64,000 nt of DNA from a virus. The position numbers were made by a program, and so were the translations under genes. Positions 1 to 8,439 of this stretch are shown one piece after another (position 1 is the stretch's first letter; the number at the start of each line of letters is the position of its first letter). Location: IMG/VR virus record IMGVR_UViG_3300005617_000005, positions 1-64,000 of that record, one strand, 5' to 3'. The notes under the pieces are model-generated. The model was not told where the DNA came from, made no database searches, and saw only the letters and a list, made by a program, of their open reading frames with translations.

Positions 1-510
1 AGACAAGCGACGGCGACGCCGGTGTTCGACGCGTTCGGTCGCATCACCGCTGTCAACCTCACCGACATGGGCTCGGGCTACACGCGCATCCCGAACATCG
101 CGTTCATGGTGCGTAGCGGTGTACCGCCGCGAAAGATCGCGAAGGCGTTCGCCGTCATGGCGAATGGCACGCCGGCGCTCGCGCACGCAACACTCGCTGG
201 ACCCGCCGTCAACGCGGTGGTCCTCGACAGCCCCGGTCGTGGCTACGTCAACGTGCCGGATGTCGTTCTCACCGGTGGAGGTGGAACCGGTGCGGCGGCT
301 CACGCACGACTCGAGCTCGATCGCGTCGACGTCTTGTTCCGAGGCGCTGCGTACCCGCAAGTCGGAACGACCGTCGTCTTCACGACGTACTTCAAGAATC
401 TTTTCCCGAACGGACCCGCGCAGGCCGGCCCGTTCTCGCATCTGTTCAAGTCGCTGTTCAATGTCGGTGCGCGAGCGCCGATCATTGCTACGGCGCCCGT
501 TCTGGCCTGA
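1..510 (+). CDS. Spike/fibre-like protein, 5' truncated
   Basis: The frame is open from base 1, so the gene begins before the window and only about the last 169 residues are seen. They hold two copies of a glycine-rich beta repeat: SGYTRIPNIAF, and GRGYVNVPDVVL followed by a GGGGTGAAA turn. Such GxGYxxxPxV repeats are common in phage appendage and receptor-binding proteins. The C-terminal 60 residues are unlike the repeat and may be a trimerisation or attachment end. Role inferred from repeat type and from its place before the membrane-protein block; exact function unknown. Confidence 0.6.
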   Translation, partial: RQATATPVFDAFGRITAVNLTDMGSGYTRIPNIAFMVRSGVPPRKIAKAFAVMANGTPALAHATLAGPAVNAVVLDSPGRGYVNVPDVVLTGGGGTGAAAHARLELDRVDVLFRGAAYPQVGTTVVFTTYFKNLFPNGPAQAGPFSHLFKSLFNVGARAPIIATAPVLA

Positions 511-524
511 TCGACACCTAGGGG

Positions 525-2126
525 ATGCACATGTCTGACATCGACGATGACGACCGCCCGCAAAACGAAGACGACCTCGACGAGGACGAGGAAGAGGAAG
601 AGGAAGAAGAGGTAGCGGAAACCGCTCCTGCGCAACCAGCGCCGGCGGCGCCGAATCCTGTTCCTCCCGCCTCGGTCGGTGTCGGAAAGCCTGTCGATCG
701 CAACGGGCAACCAAGAAAGCGCAAGAAAAAGAAGCGCGGCGAGCAAGAACCGCGTGAGGCAAAACCACAAGATCCCGCAAAGCCAAAAGAGGGCGATCTC
801 ATGTGGGAGTGGGTCATTGACAAGTGCACCGAGCGGGGCATCTACCCCGGTCACGTCAACATCCGCATCGCACGCATCGATGTTGGGCGCGAGGTGACCG
901 TCGGCAACCTGCAAGGCGACCGCGTTCTTGGCGACGACAACCAGACGGCCGCCGAAGCGCTCTACGAAGCAATCGTCGAGTCCTTTCACATCCCCGCGCA
1001 GCTTCGCGGACCGATTCTTTACAATGTGATCTTCTCGATCAAAGGCGACCGCGGCTTCAGTCACCGCGGGCAGATCAATCTGCCTTCAGTCGAAGAGATC
1101 AACCGCCGCAGGCAGAGCGAGTGGTACCCCGGTGCGCCGCAAGCGCACCACGGCGGCTACGTTCCTCCGCCGCCGCGCTACTCTCGCAGCGACCGCGATC
1201 GCGAAGGGCCACGCGGTTATGGTCGCCGCGATCGTGACGACCGCGATCGCGATTACGACGATCGTGATCGTTATGATGATCGGCGCGATGCACGTCGCGG
1301 TGTTGGCGCGCCGCCGCCGGCGACCCATTCACAACCGTACCCGCCGCAATACGGACCGCCGCCGGGCTACTACGACGATCGCTACGATCGTGGCCGCCGA
1401 CGTGATCGGCTCGAGCGCGAGATCGACGATCTCAAAGACCTCGTGCGCGATTTCATCCGTGGCGGCGGCAATGCCCAACCGCAACAGCAACAAGGACCCG
1501 ACTTCGCTGCGCTTCAAGCACAAATCCAACATCTCGAAAAGACGTTCGGTGTGAAGTTCACCGTCGCTGGTCTGGGAGCACCTCCCGCACCCGCACAACT
1601 TCCGCAACAAGCGCGCGATCCCGAGAGCCAAGAGTTCGAGCAGGTCATCGCTCGAAAGGTCCGAACTGGCGTCGGCAAGCGCATCGATACGCTCCTCGAA
1701 GAAATTCTCGATCCTGAAACCGCAGAGAAGAGGCGCGCTAGGCGCCAAGCTGAGGAAGAAGACGAGGAGGACGAAGACAAGCCGGAACAAGACATCGACG
1801 TCGTCGATCTACCGGTGCCCTTTCCCGGTACGGAAGTTCCGCTTCGCTATGCGAAGAGCAGAGAGACCGGTGAATTCTCCATTTGGCCAAGCATCGGTCT
1901 CAACTTGCCGGTCGTCATGGATCGACACGGCGACAAACTGATCGATCTCCTGTCGCAGTTCGCGAAGGGCGGCTTTGCCGGGCTCGGTGGAAGGCCGCAA
2001 CCCCCACAACAAATGCCTCCACGGCAGAACGTGAACGGCAGCGGAGTCGGGCACGCGCCTCCACCACCCGCTCACGAGCCGCCACCGCCTCCGCCGAGGG
2101 ATGACGACGACGATTTCCGGCTCTAG
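525..2126 (+). CDS. Large disordered acidic/basic protein, candidate scaffold or virion protein
   Basis: 533 residues in clear layers: an acidic N-terminus (runs of D and E up to about residue 30), a Pro/Lys-rich linker, a compact domain at about 90-190 (starts LMWEWVIDKC, ends near SEWYPG), an Arg/Asp/Tyr-rich low-complexity stretch, a coiled coil near residues 290-310 (LEREIDDLKDLVRDF), another acidic patch near 410, and a Pro-rich C-terminus ending in DDDDDF. Two GLG tripeptides followed by Pro-rich sequence occur near residues 347 and 484. The start is GGGG-ATG at 525; ATG at 531 is possible. Family not recognised; scaffolding or genome-packaging assistance is a guess from composition and position. 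Confidence 0.7.
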   Translation: MHMSDIDDDDRPQNEDDLDEDEEEEEEEEVAETAPAQPAPAAPNPVPPASVGVGKPVDRNGQPRKRKKKKRGEQEPREAKPQDPAKPKEGDLMWEWVIDKCTERGIYPGHVNIRIARIDVGREVTVGNLQGDRVLGDDNQTAAEALYEAIVESFHIPAQLRGPILYNVIFSIKGDRGFSHRGQINLPSVEEINRRRQSEWYPGAPQAHHGGYVPPPPRYSRSDRDREGPRGYGRRDRDDRDRDYDDRDRYDDRRDARRGVGAPPPATHSQPYPPQYGPPPGYYDDRYDRGRRRDRLEREIDDLKDLVRDFIRGGGNAQPQQQQGPDFAALQAQIQHLEKTFGVKFTVAGLGAPPAPAQLPQQARDPESQEFEQVIARKVRTGVGKRIDTLLEEILDPETAEKRRARRQAEEEDEEDEDKPEQDIDVVDLPVPFPGTEVPLRYAKSRETGEFSIWPSIGLNLPVVMDRHGDKLIDLLSQFAKGGFAGLGGRPQPPQQMPPRQNVNGSGVGHAPPPPAHEPPPPPPRDDDDDFRL

Positions 2127-2137
2127 AGGAGATCGAG

Positions 2138-2143
2138 TACACT
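2138..2143 (+). promoter_or_regulatory. -10-like hexamer TACACT for leaderless start
   Basis: TACACT ends six bases before the ATG at 2150. No clear -35 box. Part of the window-wide TANNNT-N5-7-start pattern. Confidence 0.5.
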
Positions 2144-2149
2144 CGCGGC

Positions 2150-2491
2150 ATGAGCCGTAAGCGCCGACGACGCAACCCCATCACGGGTTCAGCCAAAGTT
2201 CGCTGGAATCCCATCGACACGAAAAAAGTCGTGTGGGCGGTTGGCATCCTCGCCGGCGCCGGCGCCCTCGGCACCATCATCTACTTTGCAACGAAGAAGA
2301 AAGAGCCCGAGCTCACGACGAACGAGGCGACACCTCCGACCCCCTCGACGGTCACGCCCGCAAAAGATTCGCACGCCGTAGCACCGACGCGATCGACCCC
2401 CCAGGGAGCAGCATCCGAAGCGCCGATGGCGTTCGCGCAGGCTCTTCGCTACTCGCCGCCGCCACTCAATCCTGACACCGGCGATTACTGA
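2150..2491 (+). CDS. Small basic membrane protein (RRRRNP type)
   Basis: 113 residues. The N-terminus MSRKRRRRNP is very basic. A glycine-rich membrane span follows at about residues 27-46 (VVWAVGILAGAGALGTIIYF), closed by ATKKKE. The rest is Pro/Thr-rich and probably disordered. The span end GTIIYFATKKKE closely matches GTIVYFATRKKE in the next gene, so the two share a membrane module. By the positive-inside rule the Arg cluster faces the cytoplasm, or the virion interior if the membrane is viral. Structural virion membrane protein inferred. Confidence 0.75.
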   Translation: MSRKRRRRNPITGSAKVRWNPIDTKKVVWAVGILAGAGALGTIIYFATKKKEPELTTNEATPPTPSTVTPAKDSHAVAPTRSTPQGAASEAPMAFAQALRYSPPPLNPDTGDY

Positions 2492-2500
2492 GGCGCGCCC

Positions 2501-3544
2501 GTGCGGCTGCCGCGAATCGTCAACCGTCTTCGCTGGTCGCGCTTGTCGCCGACTGAGAAGAAAGTTGCGATCGGTCTGGGTGCCGCCAGTGTACTTGGTA
2601 CGATCGTGTACTTCGCTACGCGAAAGAAAGAGCTGACGTTCGCCGAGCTCGCGGCAGCGGTCCCGAACGATCAGCGCATCGCCTACGGAAGCACCATCCA
2701 CGGACAGATGGTGTTCAACGACGCGATCGGGCGCCTCGCACCGCTTCTCGGACAAATGCTCGAAGGCAACATCATCATCATGCAAGATGCTTCGGCGCTG
2801 CGGCGCATCGTCGAGCACCAAGGTGTAAAGGCGTTCAACCTGGCAGTCGGCGCGTTCTATCCCAGCGGCACCTACTCGACGGACGAATTGGCGAATCAAG
2901 CGCACTGCCAAACGATCGCAGCGCAGCTCGTGACCTTGCACGACGATTGGCTCTGGCCGTTCGAGCACACCGTGTATCGCGAGCCGGACATCGTGCAGCC
3001 GCAAACAGGAGCGCGCTACGCCGGCAATCCGATTCCGGTCGATGATCCGCGGTGGCATGAAGCGCGACAAGTGGCGATCAATGCGAGCGTCAACAAGACG
3101 ATGCACGCAATGGACTTCGGCACGGCTGTCGACACGTACAAGGCGCTCACCGGCACGCCGAACCCAGCACCGATGGGCTACCTCTACGTGATGAAAGTGC
3201 CCGCCGAGACACGCGATGCGCTCGCGCGGCTCGCGCGTGACATGGCGGCGAAGAACAACAAAACGCTTCCGACGGTAGACGCCAACAACAAACCGATCCT
3301 CGAGCCGCAACTCACGATCATTCACGCATCAGTCGGTGCGGTGATCGCATCGCAGATGATTGATTTGCTCGAAGGCCCAAACAGCCCGTGCATCCGCAAG
3401 CTCACGCCAGAACTCGTCTTCTCGATGTTCGCCGCAACGCTCGGAACGGTGCTTGGACTCGCGTTCGGGCCCGCTTTGTCCGCAGTCAGCGTTGCGGTTC
3501 AGATCGTGTCGACGATCAACAAGCTCGCGAACCTCTCGAAGTAG
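2501..3544 (+). CDS. Membrane-anchored protein with soluble C-terminal domain
   Basis: 347 residues from a GTG start ten bases after the previous stop. A basic N-terminus (NRLRWSRLSPTEKK) leads into one span at about 23-40 that resembles the preceding protein. A roughly 290-residue soluble domain follows (starting LTFAELAAAVPNDQR), with a hydrophobic helix near the C-terminus (LGLAFGPALSAVSVAVQIV). The domain is not recognised; no catalytic motif is evident. Context suggests an integral virion protein. Confidence 0.7.
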   Translation: MRLPRIVNRLRWSRLSPTEKKVAIGLGAASVLGTIVYFATRKKELTFAELAAAVPNDQRIAYGSTIHGQMVFNDAIGRLAPLLGQMLEGNIIIMQDASALRRIVEHQGVKAFNLAVGAFYPSGTYSTDELANQAHCQTIAAQLVTLHDDWLWPFEHTVYREPDIVQPQTGARYAGNPIPVDDPRWHEARQVAINASVNKTMHAMDFGTAVDTYKALTGTPNPAPMGYLYVMKVPAETRDALARLARDMAAKNNKTLPTVDANNKPILEPQLTIIHASVGAVIASQMIDLLEGPNSPCIRKLTPELVFSMFAATLGTVLGLAFGPALSAVSVAVQIVSTINKLANLSK

Positions 3545-3547
3545 CGA

Positions 3548-3553
3548 TAGGCT
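3548..3553 (+). promoter_or_regulatory. -10-like hexamer TAGGCT for leaderless start
   Basis: TAGGCT seven bases before ATG 3561. The surrounding GATAGGCTC is repeated exactly at 4136-4144. Confidence 0.5.
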
Positions 3554-3560
3554 CTCGCAC

Positions 3561-4121
3561 ATGCCCCTCAGGAGTGGCTCGAGCCGGAAGACCATCAGCT
3601 ACAACATCCGGAAGCTACGCCACGAGGGCTACCCCCAGAAGCAAGCGGTGGCAATCGCGATGAACAATGCACGAAGACACCCGACGCGGCGCCGACGCGC
3701 GCGCGAAAACCCGATCAAGAAGACGACGCTCTACTGGATTCTCGGCGGCGTCGGCGTCGTCGGCGTGGGCGGCCTCATCTACTGGCTCGCAACGCGCAAC
3801 AAAACGGCCGCGATGCAGGGCGGCGGAGGCGCACCCCTTCCTCCCCCGCAAGGCGGAGGCGGTGGTGGCGGAGGTGGCGGTGGCGGAGGTGGCGGCTCAC
3901 CGACTCCTGCGGGCCCACCACCGAATCCAGCGAACTACAACGGCGGCGCGAACAACCCGAACTTCGCGAACGACATCAACAAATGGGTGCAAAGCGCGGT
4001 CGGCATCCTCAACACAATCAAAATGGGGAGCGAGACGTTCAACGTTCTCTACTCCACGATCCAAGGCGTGATCGCGCAATTCGGCTTCCTGCTCCCGGCC
4101 AATCCGCTCCCGGTTTTCTGA
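3561..4121 (+). CDS. Basic membrane protein with phage 'YPQKQAVAIA' N-terminal motif
   Basis: 186 residues. The N-terminus carries ISYNIRKLRHEGYPQKQAVA, a short motif I know from many small phage proteins of unknown function. Then comes an Arg cluster ending in RRRRARENP, one span at about 54-72 ending GGLIYWLATRNK (shared with the protein at 4386), a Gly-rich linker (about 15 consecutive Gly) and a C-terminal amphipathic region. The start is set by the TANNNT box; the frame stays open upstream into the previous gene. Likely a virion membrane protein. Confidence 0.75.
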   Translation: MPLRSGSSRKTISYNIRKLRHEGYPQKQAVAIAMNNARRHPTRRRRARENPIKKTTLYWILGGVGVVGVGGLIYWLATRNKTAAMQGGGGAPLPPPQGGGGGGGGGGGGGGGSPTPAGPPPNPANYNGGANNPNFANDINKWVQSAVGILNTIKMGSETFNVLYSTIQGVIAQFGFLLPANPLPVF

Positions 4122-4137
4122 TCGCCAAACGGCGTGA

Positions 4138-4143
4138 TAGGCT
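4138..4143 (+). promoter_or_regulatory. -10-like hexamer TAGGCT for leaderless start
   Basis: TAGGCT six bases before GTG 4150; same octamer context as at 3548. Confidence 0.5.
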
Positions 4144-4149
4144 CGTCTC

Positions 4150-4386
4150 GTGCGTCGACGAAGGCGTAAGCGCAATCCCAGCGACCATTCGTTTCGCGCG
4201 ATCGCGTGGACGATCGGAATCACCGCGCTCACGGCCGCGACCGGCGCGGTCGTCGTCTGGTACATCAACAAACGGCTCTCGCCGCCTCCGGAAAAACCGG
4301 CGATCGACGTCGAAGTCGGCGGTAAAATTCCCGAAGACATCAAGAACTGGTGGGCACGACAGCCGCCGGGATCACAGGTGGCGTGA
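4150..4386 (+). CDS. Small basic membrane protein (RRRRRKRNP type)
   Basis: 78 residues from a GTG start. MRRRRRKRNPSD, then one span at about residues 17-37 (IAWTIGITALTAATGAVVVW), then a short polar tail ending with PPGSQVA. Same architecture as the neighbours at 2150 and 4386. It overlaps the next gene by one base (TGATG), so they are probably co-translated. Confidence 0.75.
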   Translation: MRRRRRKRNPSDHSFRAIAWTIGITALTAATGAVVVWYINKRLSPPPEKPAIDVEVGGKIPEDIKNWWARQPPGSQVA

Positions 4387-4724
4387 TGCGACGCAAACGA
4401 CGACGAGCTCGACACAACCCGATCCCGACCTACGCGTATTGGATCGCCGGCGCCGTTGGCGTTTCAGCGGTCGGCGGCCTGATCTATTGGCTCGCTACGC
4501 GCAATAAAGCGCCTCAGCTCACCACCCCGAAGAGCACGCCAGCGACATCTTCACCGTCACCGTCGCCGTCGCCTCCGCCCCAAGTACCACCGCAAACCAT
4601 TCCGTCGTCACCGAGCCCGTCACCATCACCGTCGCCTACTCCACCACCATCGCCGTGGGCGGAAGCGCAGTCTCCAGATGTGGGCATGTGGCGCCTCGCA
4701 ACGGCAACTCAATTCTCGCAGTAA
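4386..4724 (+). CDS. Small basic membrane protein with Ser/Pro-rich tail
   Basis: 112 residues. N-terminus MRRKRRRARHNP, span at about 15-34 ending GGLIYWLATRNK (the same end as the 3561 product), then a long PSPSPSP-type disordered tail. ATG overlaps the preceding TGA. Likely a paralogue of the 3561 membrane module with a different exposed tail. Confidence 0.75.
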   Translation: MRRKRRRARHNPIPTYAYWIAGAVGVSAVGGLIYWLATRNKAPQLTTPKSTPATSSPSPSPSPPPQVPPQTIPSSPSPSPSPSPTPPPSPWAEAQSPDVGMWRLATATQFSQ

Positions 4725-4733
4725 GAGGGCAAT

Positions 4734-6353
4734 TTGTTCACCGCAGCCGACGACGCAAAATTGGGCGTGAAGGTGGTGCATTCGCGGTACCCCGACGGCG
4801 AAGAGGGCATCCAAAAGTCGCTCGCGACGATCTGCCAAAAGATTCGCGACGGCGCACCGACCGCTGCGATGAAGAGCTTTGCAGCAAACGTCATGCGGGA
4901 GTACGGACTCCCGACGGGCGCCCGAGCGCAGGGTGCAGCCGCGCTCGATCACATCCGAAAAAACGTGCTCTACGCACCGGACGCGCTCGGGACGGAGCAG
5001 ATTCAAAGCGCCAACATCACACTTTGCGTAGAAGGTGCACCGATCTGCATTCCATGCGGCGACTGCGATGATCTCGTCACGGCGCTCGGCACCGAGCTCG
5101 CTGCGCTCGGGCTCGAGGTCCGCGTCGTGCGCCAGATTTTCGGCGGCGGCCACCAGCAACACGTGCTCATCGAGGTCAAAGACGAGGACGGGATGTGGTT
5201 CCCGCTCGATCCTTCGAGCAAGACGATGCCGGCGGGCCAGAAGGTTCCTGCACAAGAAGAGACGTACCACTCACCGTTCGACGACGCGCCGCCGGGCGCG
5301 CAGTTCGTCGGCATCGGCGCTCTACCGATGTTCCGAGCTGTCGGGCGTTTCGAGGACGATGGATCACAACAGGTCTGGAAACACGAGCGGTGGGAGCAGA
5401 TCGGGCTCGGAGCACCGCTCGAACAGGTCGCGGCTTCGTGCTGCTCCGCGTGTGATAAGAAGAAGGAAGACGCGATGACGCATCACGAGCAGCGACCGCA
5501 CTTCAGCCGACCGAGCAGCGGATTCGGCGCACCGTGGCCGGGCGTGACGGCGTTCGTGCCGCAATGGGCATGGCTCCGGCAGTTCTGGCCCGCGTTCGAT
5601 GCGCAAAGTCGCTCGTGGGAGGACACGATTCACGCCGCGTACCTGCGCGGCGAGGCAAAGAAGTGGGTCCCGAACGATCCGGTCTCGCGAAGCGATCTCA
5701 CCGCGTTGATTCTCGCGTCGGCATTCTCGGCTCGAGCCGTCTCCACGATGCCCGACCAGGGTCTCCGCGCATCAGATGCGTTGAACCGCACCTGGTACAT
5801 CATCGCCGAGAAGCTCGGGTACACGCCCGACACGACGATCGACTCGCTCAAGTCGCGCGTCCAGAAAGAGCAAAACCCAACGACGGCCGCGGCGCAGATC
5901 GCTCTCTTCGAGCTCCTCATCATCGTCGTCTACGTTGCAGCGCTCGCGGTCGTGTACTGCTTCGCCATCTACTTCGCGGCGAAGATCATTGACTCGCTAC
6001 TCGCGCGAATCGTTGCGTTCGCCGAGCTGATCTATCTCCAGATCCAGGTGCAGAAGATCGTCGATCGGCATCTTGCTGATCCGAACCTTCCGTGGACCGA
6101 CGCTGAAAAGAAGATGCTCGACAACCTCGAAGCATTGCAGCGCGGCGCGCACAACGCGGTGACCGCTGCACCCGCGCTCACACCACCGGGCAGTGACGAA
6201 ACACCGGCGTGGGTCTGGATCGGTGGCGGTGTCGTGGTCGTCGGCGGCGTGCTCGCGATCGTCTACAGAGACGAGATCAAGCGTTGGCTCAACAGGTCCT
6301 CGCACAAACAGCTATCGGCGGGCGAAGCGCGTCGACGCAGGAGAGCAGCATGA
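4734..6353 (+). CDS. Transglutaminase-like cysteine protease fused to membrane domain
   Basis: 539 residues, TTG start five bases after AGAGGG. Residues about 70-165 match a transglutaminase-like cysteine peptidase core: PCGDCDD with Cys111, QHVLIEV with His143 and WFPLDPSS with Asp159 form a plausible C-H-D triad in the expected order. A hydrophobic segment with two likely spans lies at about 380-420, and a third span near 485-505 (VWIGGGVVVVGGVLAIVY) is followed by an Arg-rich tail (GEARRRRRAA). GLG occurs at 224-226. Possible roles are virion protein maturation or cell-wall penetration; the triad is seen, the role is inferred. Confidence 0.7.
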   Translation: MFTAADDAKLGVKVVHSRYPDGEEGIQKSLATICQKIRDGAPTAAMKSFAANVMREYGLPTGARAQGAAALDHIRKNVLYAPDALGTEQIQSANITLCVEGAPICIPCGDCDDLVTALGTELAALGLEVRVVRQIFGGGHQQHVLIEVKDEDGMWFPLDPSSKTMPAGQKVPAQEETYHSPFDDAPPGAQFVGIGALPMFRAVGRFEDDGSQQVWKHERWEQIGLGAPLEQVAASCCSACDKKKEDAMTHHEQRPHFSRPSSGFGAPWPGVTAFVPQWAWLRQFWPAFDAQSRSWEDTIHAAYLRGEAKKWVPNDPVSRSDLTALILASAFSARAVSTMPDQGLRASDALNRTWYIIAEKLGYTPDTTIDSLKSRVQKEQNPTTAAAQIALFELLIIVVYVAALAVVYCFAIYFAAKIIDSLLARIVAFAELIYLQIQVQKIVDRHLADPNLPWTDAEKKMLDNLEALQRGAHNAVTAAPALTPPGSDETPAWVWIGGGVVVVGGVLAIVYRDEIKRWLNRSSHKQLSAGEARRRRRAA

Positions 6354-6604
6354 ATCACGTCGGAGCACTCGCCGCTGTCGCACGAGCACATCCACGCGCA
6401 GGGCTCGGTGCCAACCTCCCCGCGGAGATCGTGCAGGGCGTGAAAGAGCTGATCACGCTGCAAACCGACACCACGAAGGCCGAGATCAAGGCCGAGGTCG
6501 ACAAGAAGGGCGAAGAGGCCAAGACGCGAGCTACCTATGTCGCGTTCGGCTTCGGCGCCGCCGGCGTCGTCGTAGGTGCGCTCATCATGCGCGCGGTGCG
6601 ATGA
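6350..6604 (+). CDS. Small tail-anchored protein with N-terminal ARAHxxxGLG motif
   Basis: 84 residues; AGGAG six bases upstream and an ATGA overlap with the previous gene. The N-terminus MNHVGALAAVARAHPRAGLG is related to that of the 14565 product (MNRVAALHQLARAHHGLG). A helical Lys/Glu region follows, then a C-terminal span (ATYVAFGFGAAGVVVGALIM) ending RAVR. The shared N-terminus may be a propeptide or targeting signal. Function unknown. Confidence 0.75.
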   Translation: MNHVGALAAVARAHPRAGLGANLPAEIVQGVKELITLQTDTTKAEIKAEVDKKGEEAKTRATYVAFGFGAAGVVVGALIMRAVR

Positions 6605-6720
6605 GCGAGCAGCCCAAAACTGATTTTGGATCGTGGGCTCCGTTCGCGTGGGCCGCAGTCGTCACAACCACGTTCGGCATCTTTCTCGGCACGCTCTACC
6701 TGAAGAAGAAGTCGCAATGA
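6601..6720 (+). CDS. Very small membrane protein (39 aa)
   Basis: MSEQPKTDFGSW, then a single span (APFAWAAVVTTTFGIFLGTL), then YLKKKSQ. Start overlaps the previous stop (ATGA) and its stop overlaps the next start. Typical of small virion membrane proteins; no family recognised. Confidence 0.65.
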   Translation: MSEQPKTDFGSWAPFAWAAVVTTTFGIFLGTLYLKKKSQ

Positions 6721-7355
6721 ACCCGATCGAACAGCTCGCGCGCGGACTCGGCGCAGGACCCTTCCAGCGAATCCCATCAGCCGGAACGATCGCGCCGCCG
6801 CAACCGCGTGTCGGCCCATCACCGATGGCGACTGCGACACCGCCCGTGCTGACGTCGGAGGGAACGAGCCGTCGGATGCGCATGGAGCAAGCCCTACCGA
6901 CGAACCAATCGTCGGTCGGCTCCAACTATCAGTGGGCGATCTTGAACGTGGCGGCGAACATCGGCGGTCACACGTTCCAGGCTGGCACACGGATCGCGGT
7001 CGCACCGTCACAAACGTCGACGAGCGGCGGCGGAAAAGCGCACACGACGTCCATCGTGACGAAAGTTTGGGCCAAATTCGGCCAGACGTTCGACGCCTCA
7101 AGCTGGGTCGAGGGCGCGATCTCCTCAAGCTTGTACACGCTCACCGGGCAGACGGCGACGTGGAGCACCTCGACTGGATTTGGCGCGATCGACGAAGGCG
7201 CGAAAACCGCAGCGGTTGGCGGACTCGGATTCGCCGGCGGTTTTCTCATCGGTGCGGCCGTCGGCGCGGTTGCGCTCTTGATCGGCGCGGACATCTATTA
7301 CACACGAAAAGAGCAGAACGAGCGCTACCGACGCGCCGGCTACAGCGGCCGTTGA
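6717..7355 (+). CDS. C-terminally membrane-anchored protein with RMEQALP motif
   Basis: 212 residues. The N-terminus MNPIEQLARGLGAGPF carries GLG at 10-12. A motif RMRMEQALP then, about a dozen residues on, YQW recurs in the 13568 product. The middle is Ser/Thr/Gly-rich, and a C-terminal span (GFAGGFLIGAAVGAVALLIG) is followed by a charged tail with several Arg. Likely a virion membrane protein. Confidence 0.7.
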   Translation: MNPIEQLARGLGAGPFQRIPSAGTIAPPQPRVGPSPMATATPPVLTSEGTSRRMRMEQALPTNQSSVGSNYQWAILNVAANIGGHTFQAGTRIAVAPSQTSTSGGGKAHTTSIVTKVWAKFGQTFDASSWVEGAISSSLYTLTGQTATWSTSTGFGAIDEGAKTAAVGGLGFAGGFLIGAAVGAVALLIGADIYYTRKEQNERYRRAGYSGR

Positions 7356-7357
7356 TG

Positions 7358-7363
7358 TAGACT
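7358..7363 (+). promoter_or_regulatory. -10-like hexamer TAGACT for leaderless start
   Basis: TAGACT six bases before ATG 7370; it lies just after the previous stop. Confidence 0.5.
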
Positions 7364-7369
7364 GCGCTC

Positions 7370-7846
7370 ATGCTCTTGTGCATGGGCAGAGACGTCGCGT
7401 TCCTGATGCGCAGCGGCCACGAGTTCGAGGCCAAGCGCAAACGAGACGGCATGTTGTACGACTCGACCGGCAAACACTGGTCGAAAGACAGCCTGCTCAT
7501 CGCGCCGTTCGAGCAAGGCGAAGACGAGGTCGAGCACGACGGCGCGCGCGACTACTTCGGTTCCGACTACGCGATCTTCCGCGGCGGCATGATCCCACCA
7601 CCGCGTTCTTTGAAAGATGGCTGGCGCAACCTCGGCGAAGTGAAAGAGATCTACTACGACCGCGCCGGCAAGTACGAAGGGCCGTTCAAGCATGCGTTCA
7701 ACAGACCGCGCGGAATGTGGCGTCTGATTTTCCCGTTCTCGCGCCGCGCGAAAGGGCCCGCGCTGCTCTACGCGCGCAAAGGTTGCTACCGCGTCGAATT
7801 TCCCGAAGGCGCGCTCATCGACACACGCGGAATCGTTTTGCCCTAG
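7370..7846 (+). CDS. Hypothetical soluble protein
   Basis: 158 residues without a membrane span or signal peptide. Beta-rich, with paired aromatic/charged stretches (YFGSDYAIFRGGMIPPP, GMWRLIFPF). It starts a new transcription unit by its TANNNT box. Its stop shares the four bases CTAG (7843-7846) with the stop of the convergent gene. Family not recognised. Confidence 0.7.
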   Translation: MLLCMGRDVAFLMRSGHEFEAKRKRDGMLYDSTGKHWSKDSLLIAPFEQGEDEVEHDGARDYFGSDYAIFRGGMIPPPRSLKDGWRNLGEVKEIYYDRAGKYEGPFKHAFNRPRGMWRLIFPFSRRAKGPALLYARKGCYRVEFPEGALIDTRGIVLP

Positions 7847-8136
7847 CGCTTCTTGCGCGGCCAGAGCGTGTAGACCGCAAGGCTCGTGCTGATCAGCGAA
7901 CCGATCCCGAAGACGAGTGCTGCCCGACGATACGACGTCGCAGCTTCGTCGTACTTGTTCGCGGAAGACAAAAGAAGCGCGCGAGAATCCGGATCGGCTC
8001 GAGGTGCCATGTCGCGAGCAGCATTCGCGTCTTGTGACGCCGCCGATGCCTTCGTGTAGTCGTCGTACGCTTTGTACCCCGTGAGGCTCGCGGCAACGAG
8101 ACTGCTCACACCGAAGACCCACTTCTCGGCTGCCAT
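7843..8136 (-). CDS. Two-span membrane protein with coiled-coil core
   Basis: 97 residues. MAAEKWVFGVSSLVAAS forms the first span and VFGIGSLISTSLAVYTLW the second, ending PRKKR. The central 50 residues are Ala/Asp-rich helical. The start is the ATG seven bases downstream of a minus-strand TACTCT; a longer frame upstream is probably not used. Confidence 0.7.
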   Translation of the reverse strand: MAAEKWVFGVSSLVAASLTGYKAYDDYTKASAASQDANAARDMAPRADPDSRALLLSSANKYDEAATSYRRAALVFGIGSLISTSLAVYTLWPRKKR

Positions 8137-8143
8137 GCTCGCG

Positions 8144-8149
8144 AGAGTA
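8144..8149 (-). promoter_or_regulatory. -10-like hexamer TACTCT for leaderless start (minus strand)
   Basis: Reads TACTCT on the minus strand, seven bases before ATG at 8136. Confidence 0.45.
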
Positions 8150-8169
8150 ACGCGCAGGCGGTGCAATTT

Positions 8170-8337
8170 CTATGTGGGCGAACCCGAAGCGCCACCGGCG
8201 GCGCCGCCTTGCGCGATGCCCTTGGCCGTATCCGACGTCGGAAGGCTCTTCGGGCGGATGAAGAGAAAGTAGACGGCCGTCCCTACAATTCCGAGGCCGC
8301 CAACCACCAAAAGTGCCTTCTTCGTCGACTTCTTCAT
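8170..8337 (-). CDS. Small membrane protein (55 aa)
   Basis: Starts MKKSTKKALLVVGGLGIVG and continues TAVYFLFIRPKS into a Gly/Ala/Ser tail: a short basic N-terminus, one glycine-rich span, and a basic stop-transfer end. The gene is supported by a minus-strand TAGTGT six bases before the ATG and by its resemblance in layout to other one-span proteins of the virion block. It sits upstream of the 7843 gene on the same strand. Confidence 0.7.
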   Translation of the reverse strand: MKKSTKKALLVVGGLGIVGTAVYFLFIRPKSLPTSDTAKGIAQGGAAGGASGSPT

Positions 8338-8343
8338 TCCCTG

Positions 8344-8349
8344 ACACTA
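8344..8349 (-). promoter_or_regulatory. -10-like hexamer TAGTGT for leaderless start (minus strand)
   Basis: Minus-strand TAGTGT six bases before ATG at 8337; diverges from the plus-strand promoter at 8403-8432. Confidence 0.5.
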
Positions 8350-8402
8350 CCACGGGTGGAAATTGCACCGCATCGCCTGGGACGAAGTCTCTGCGCCAGT
8401 GA

Positions 8403-8432
8403 TTGCATCGGTGCCCGATCCGCGCGTACACT
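8403..8432 (+). promoter_or_regulatory. Promoter TTGCAT-N18-TACACT, leaderless
   Basis: TTGCAT at 8403-8408, 18-base spacer, TACACT at 8427-8432, then seven bases to GTG 8440. Confidence 0.5.
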
Positions 8433-8439
8433 CCCCGGT

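Noticed and set aside
300-1064. Minus-strand ORF across the first two genes
   Set aside because: Long only because GC-rich DNA has few stops; it overlaps two convincing plus-strand frames.
7396-8431. Long minus-strand frame reaching 8431
   Set aside because: It overlaps the 7370 gene and reads out of frame through the two small minus-strand genes at 7843 and 8170, which have TANNNT boxes and clear spans.
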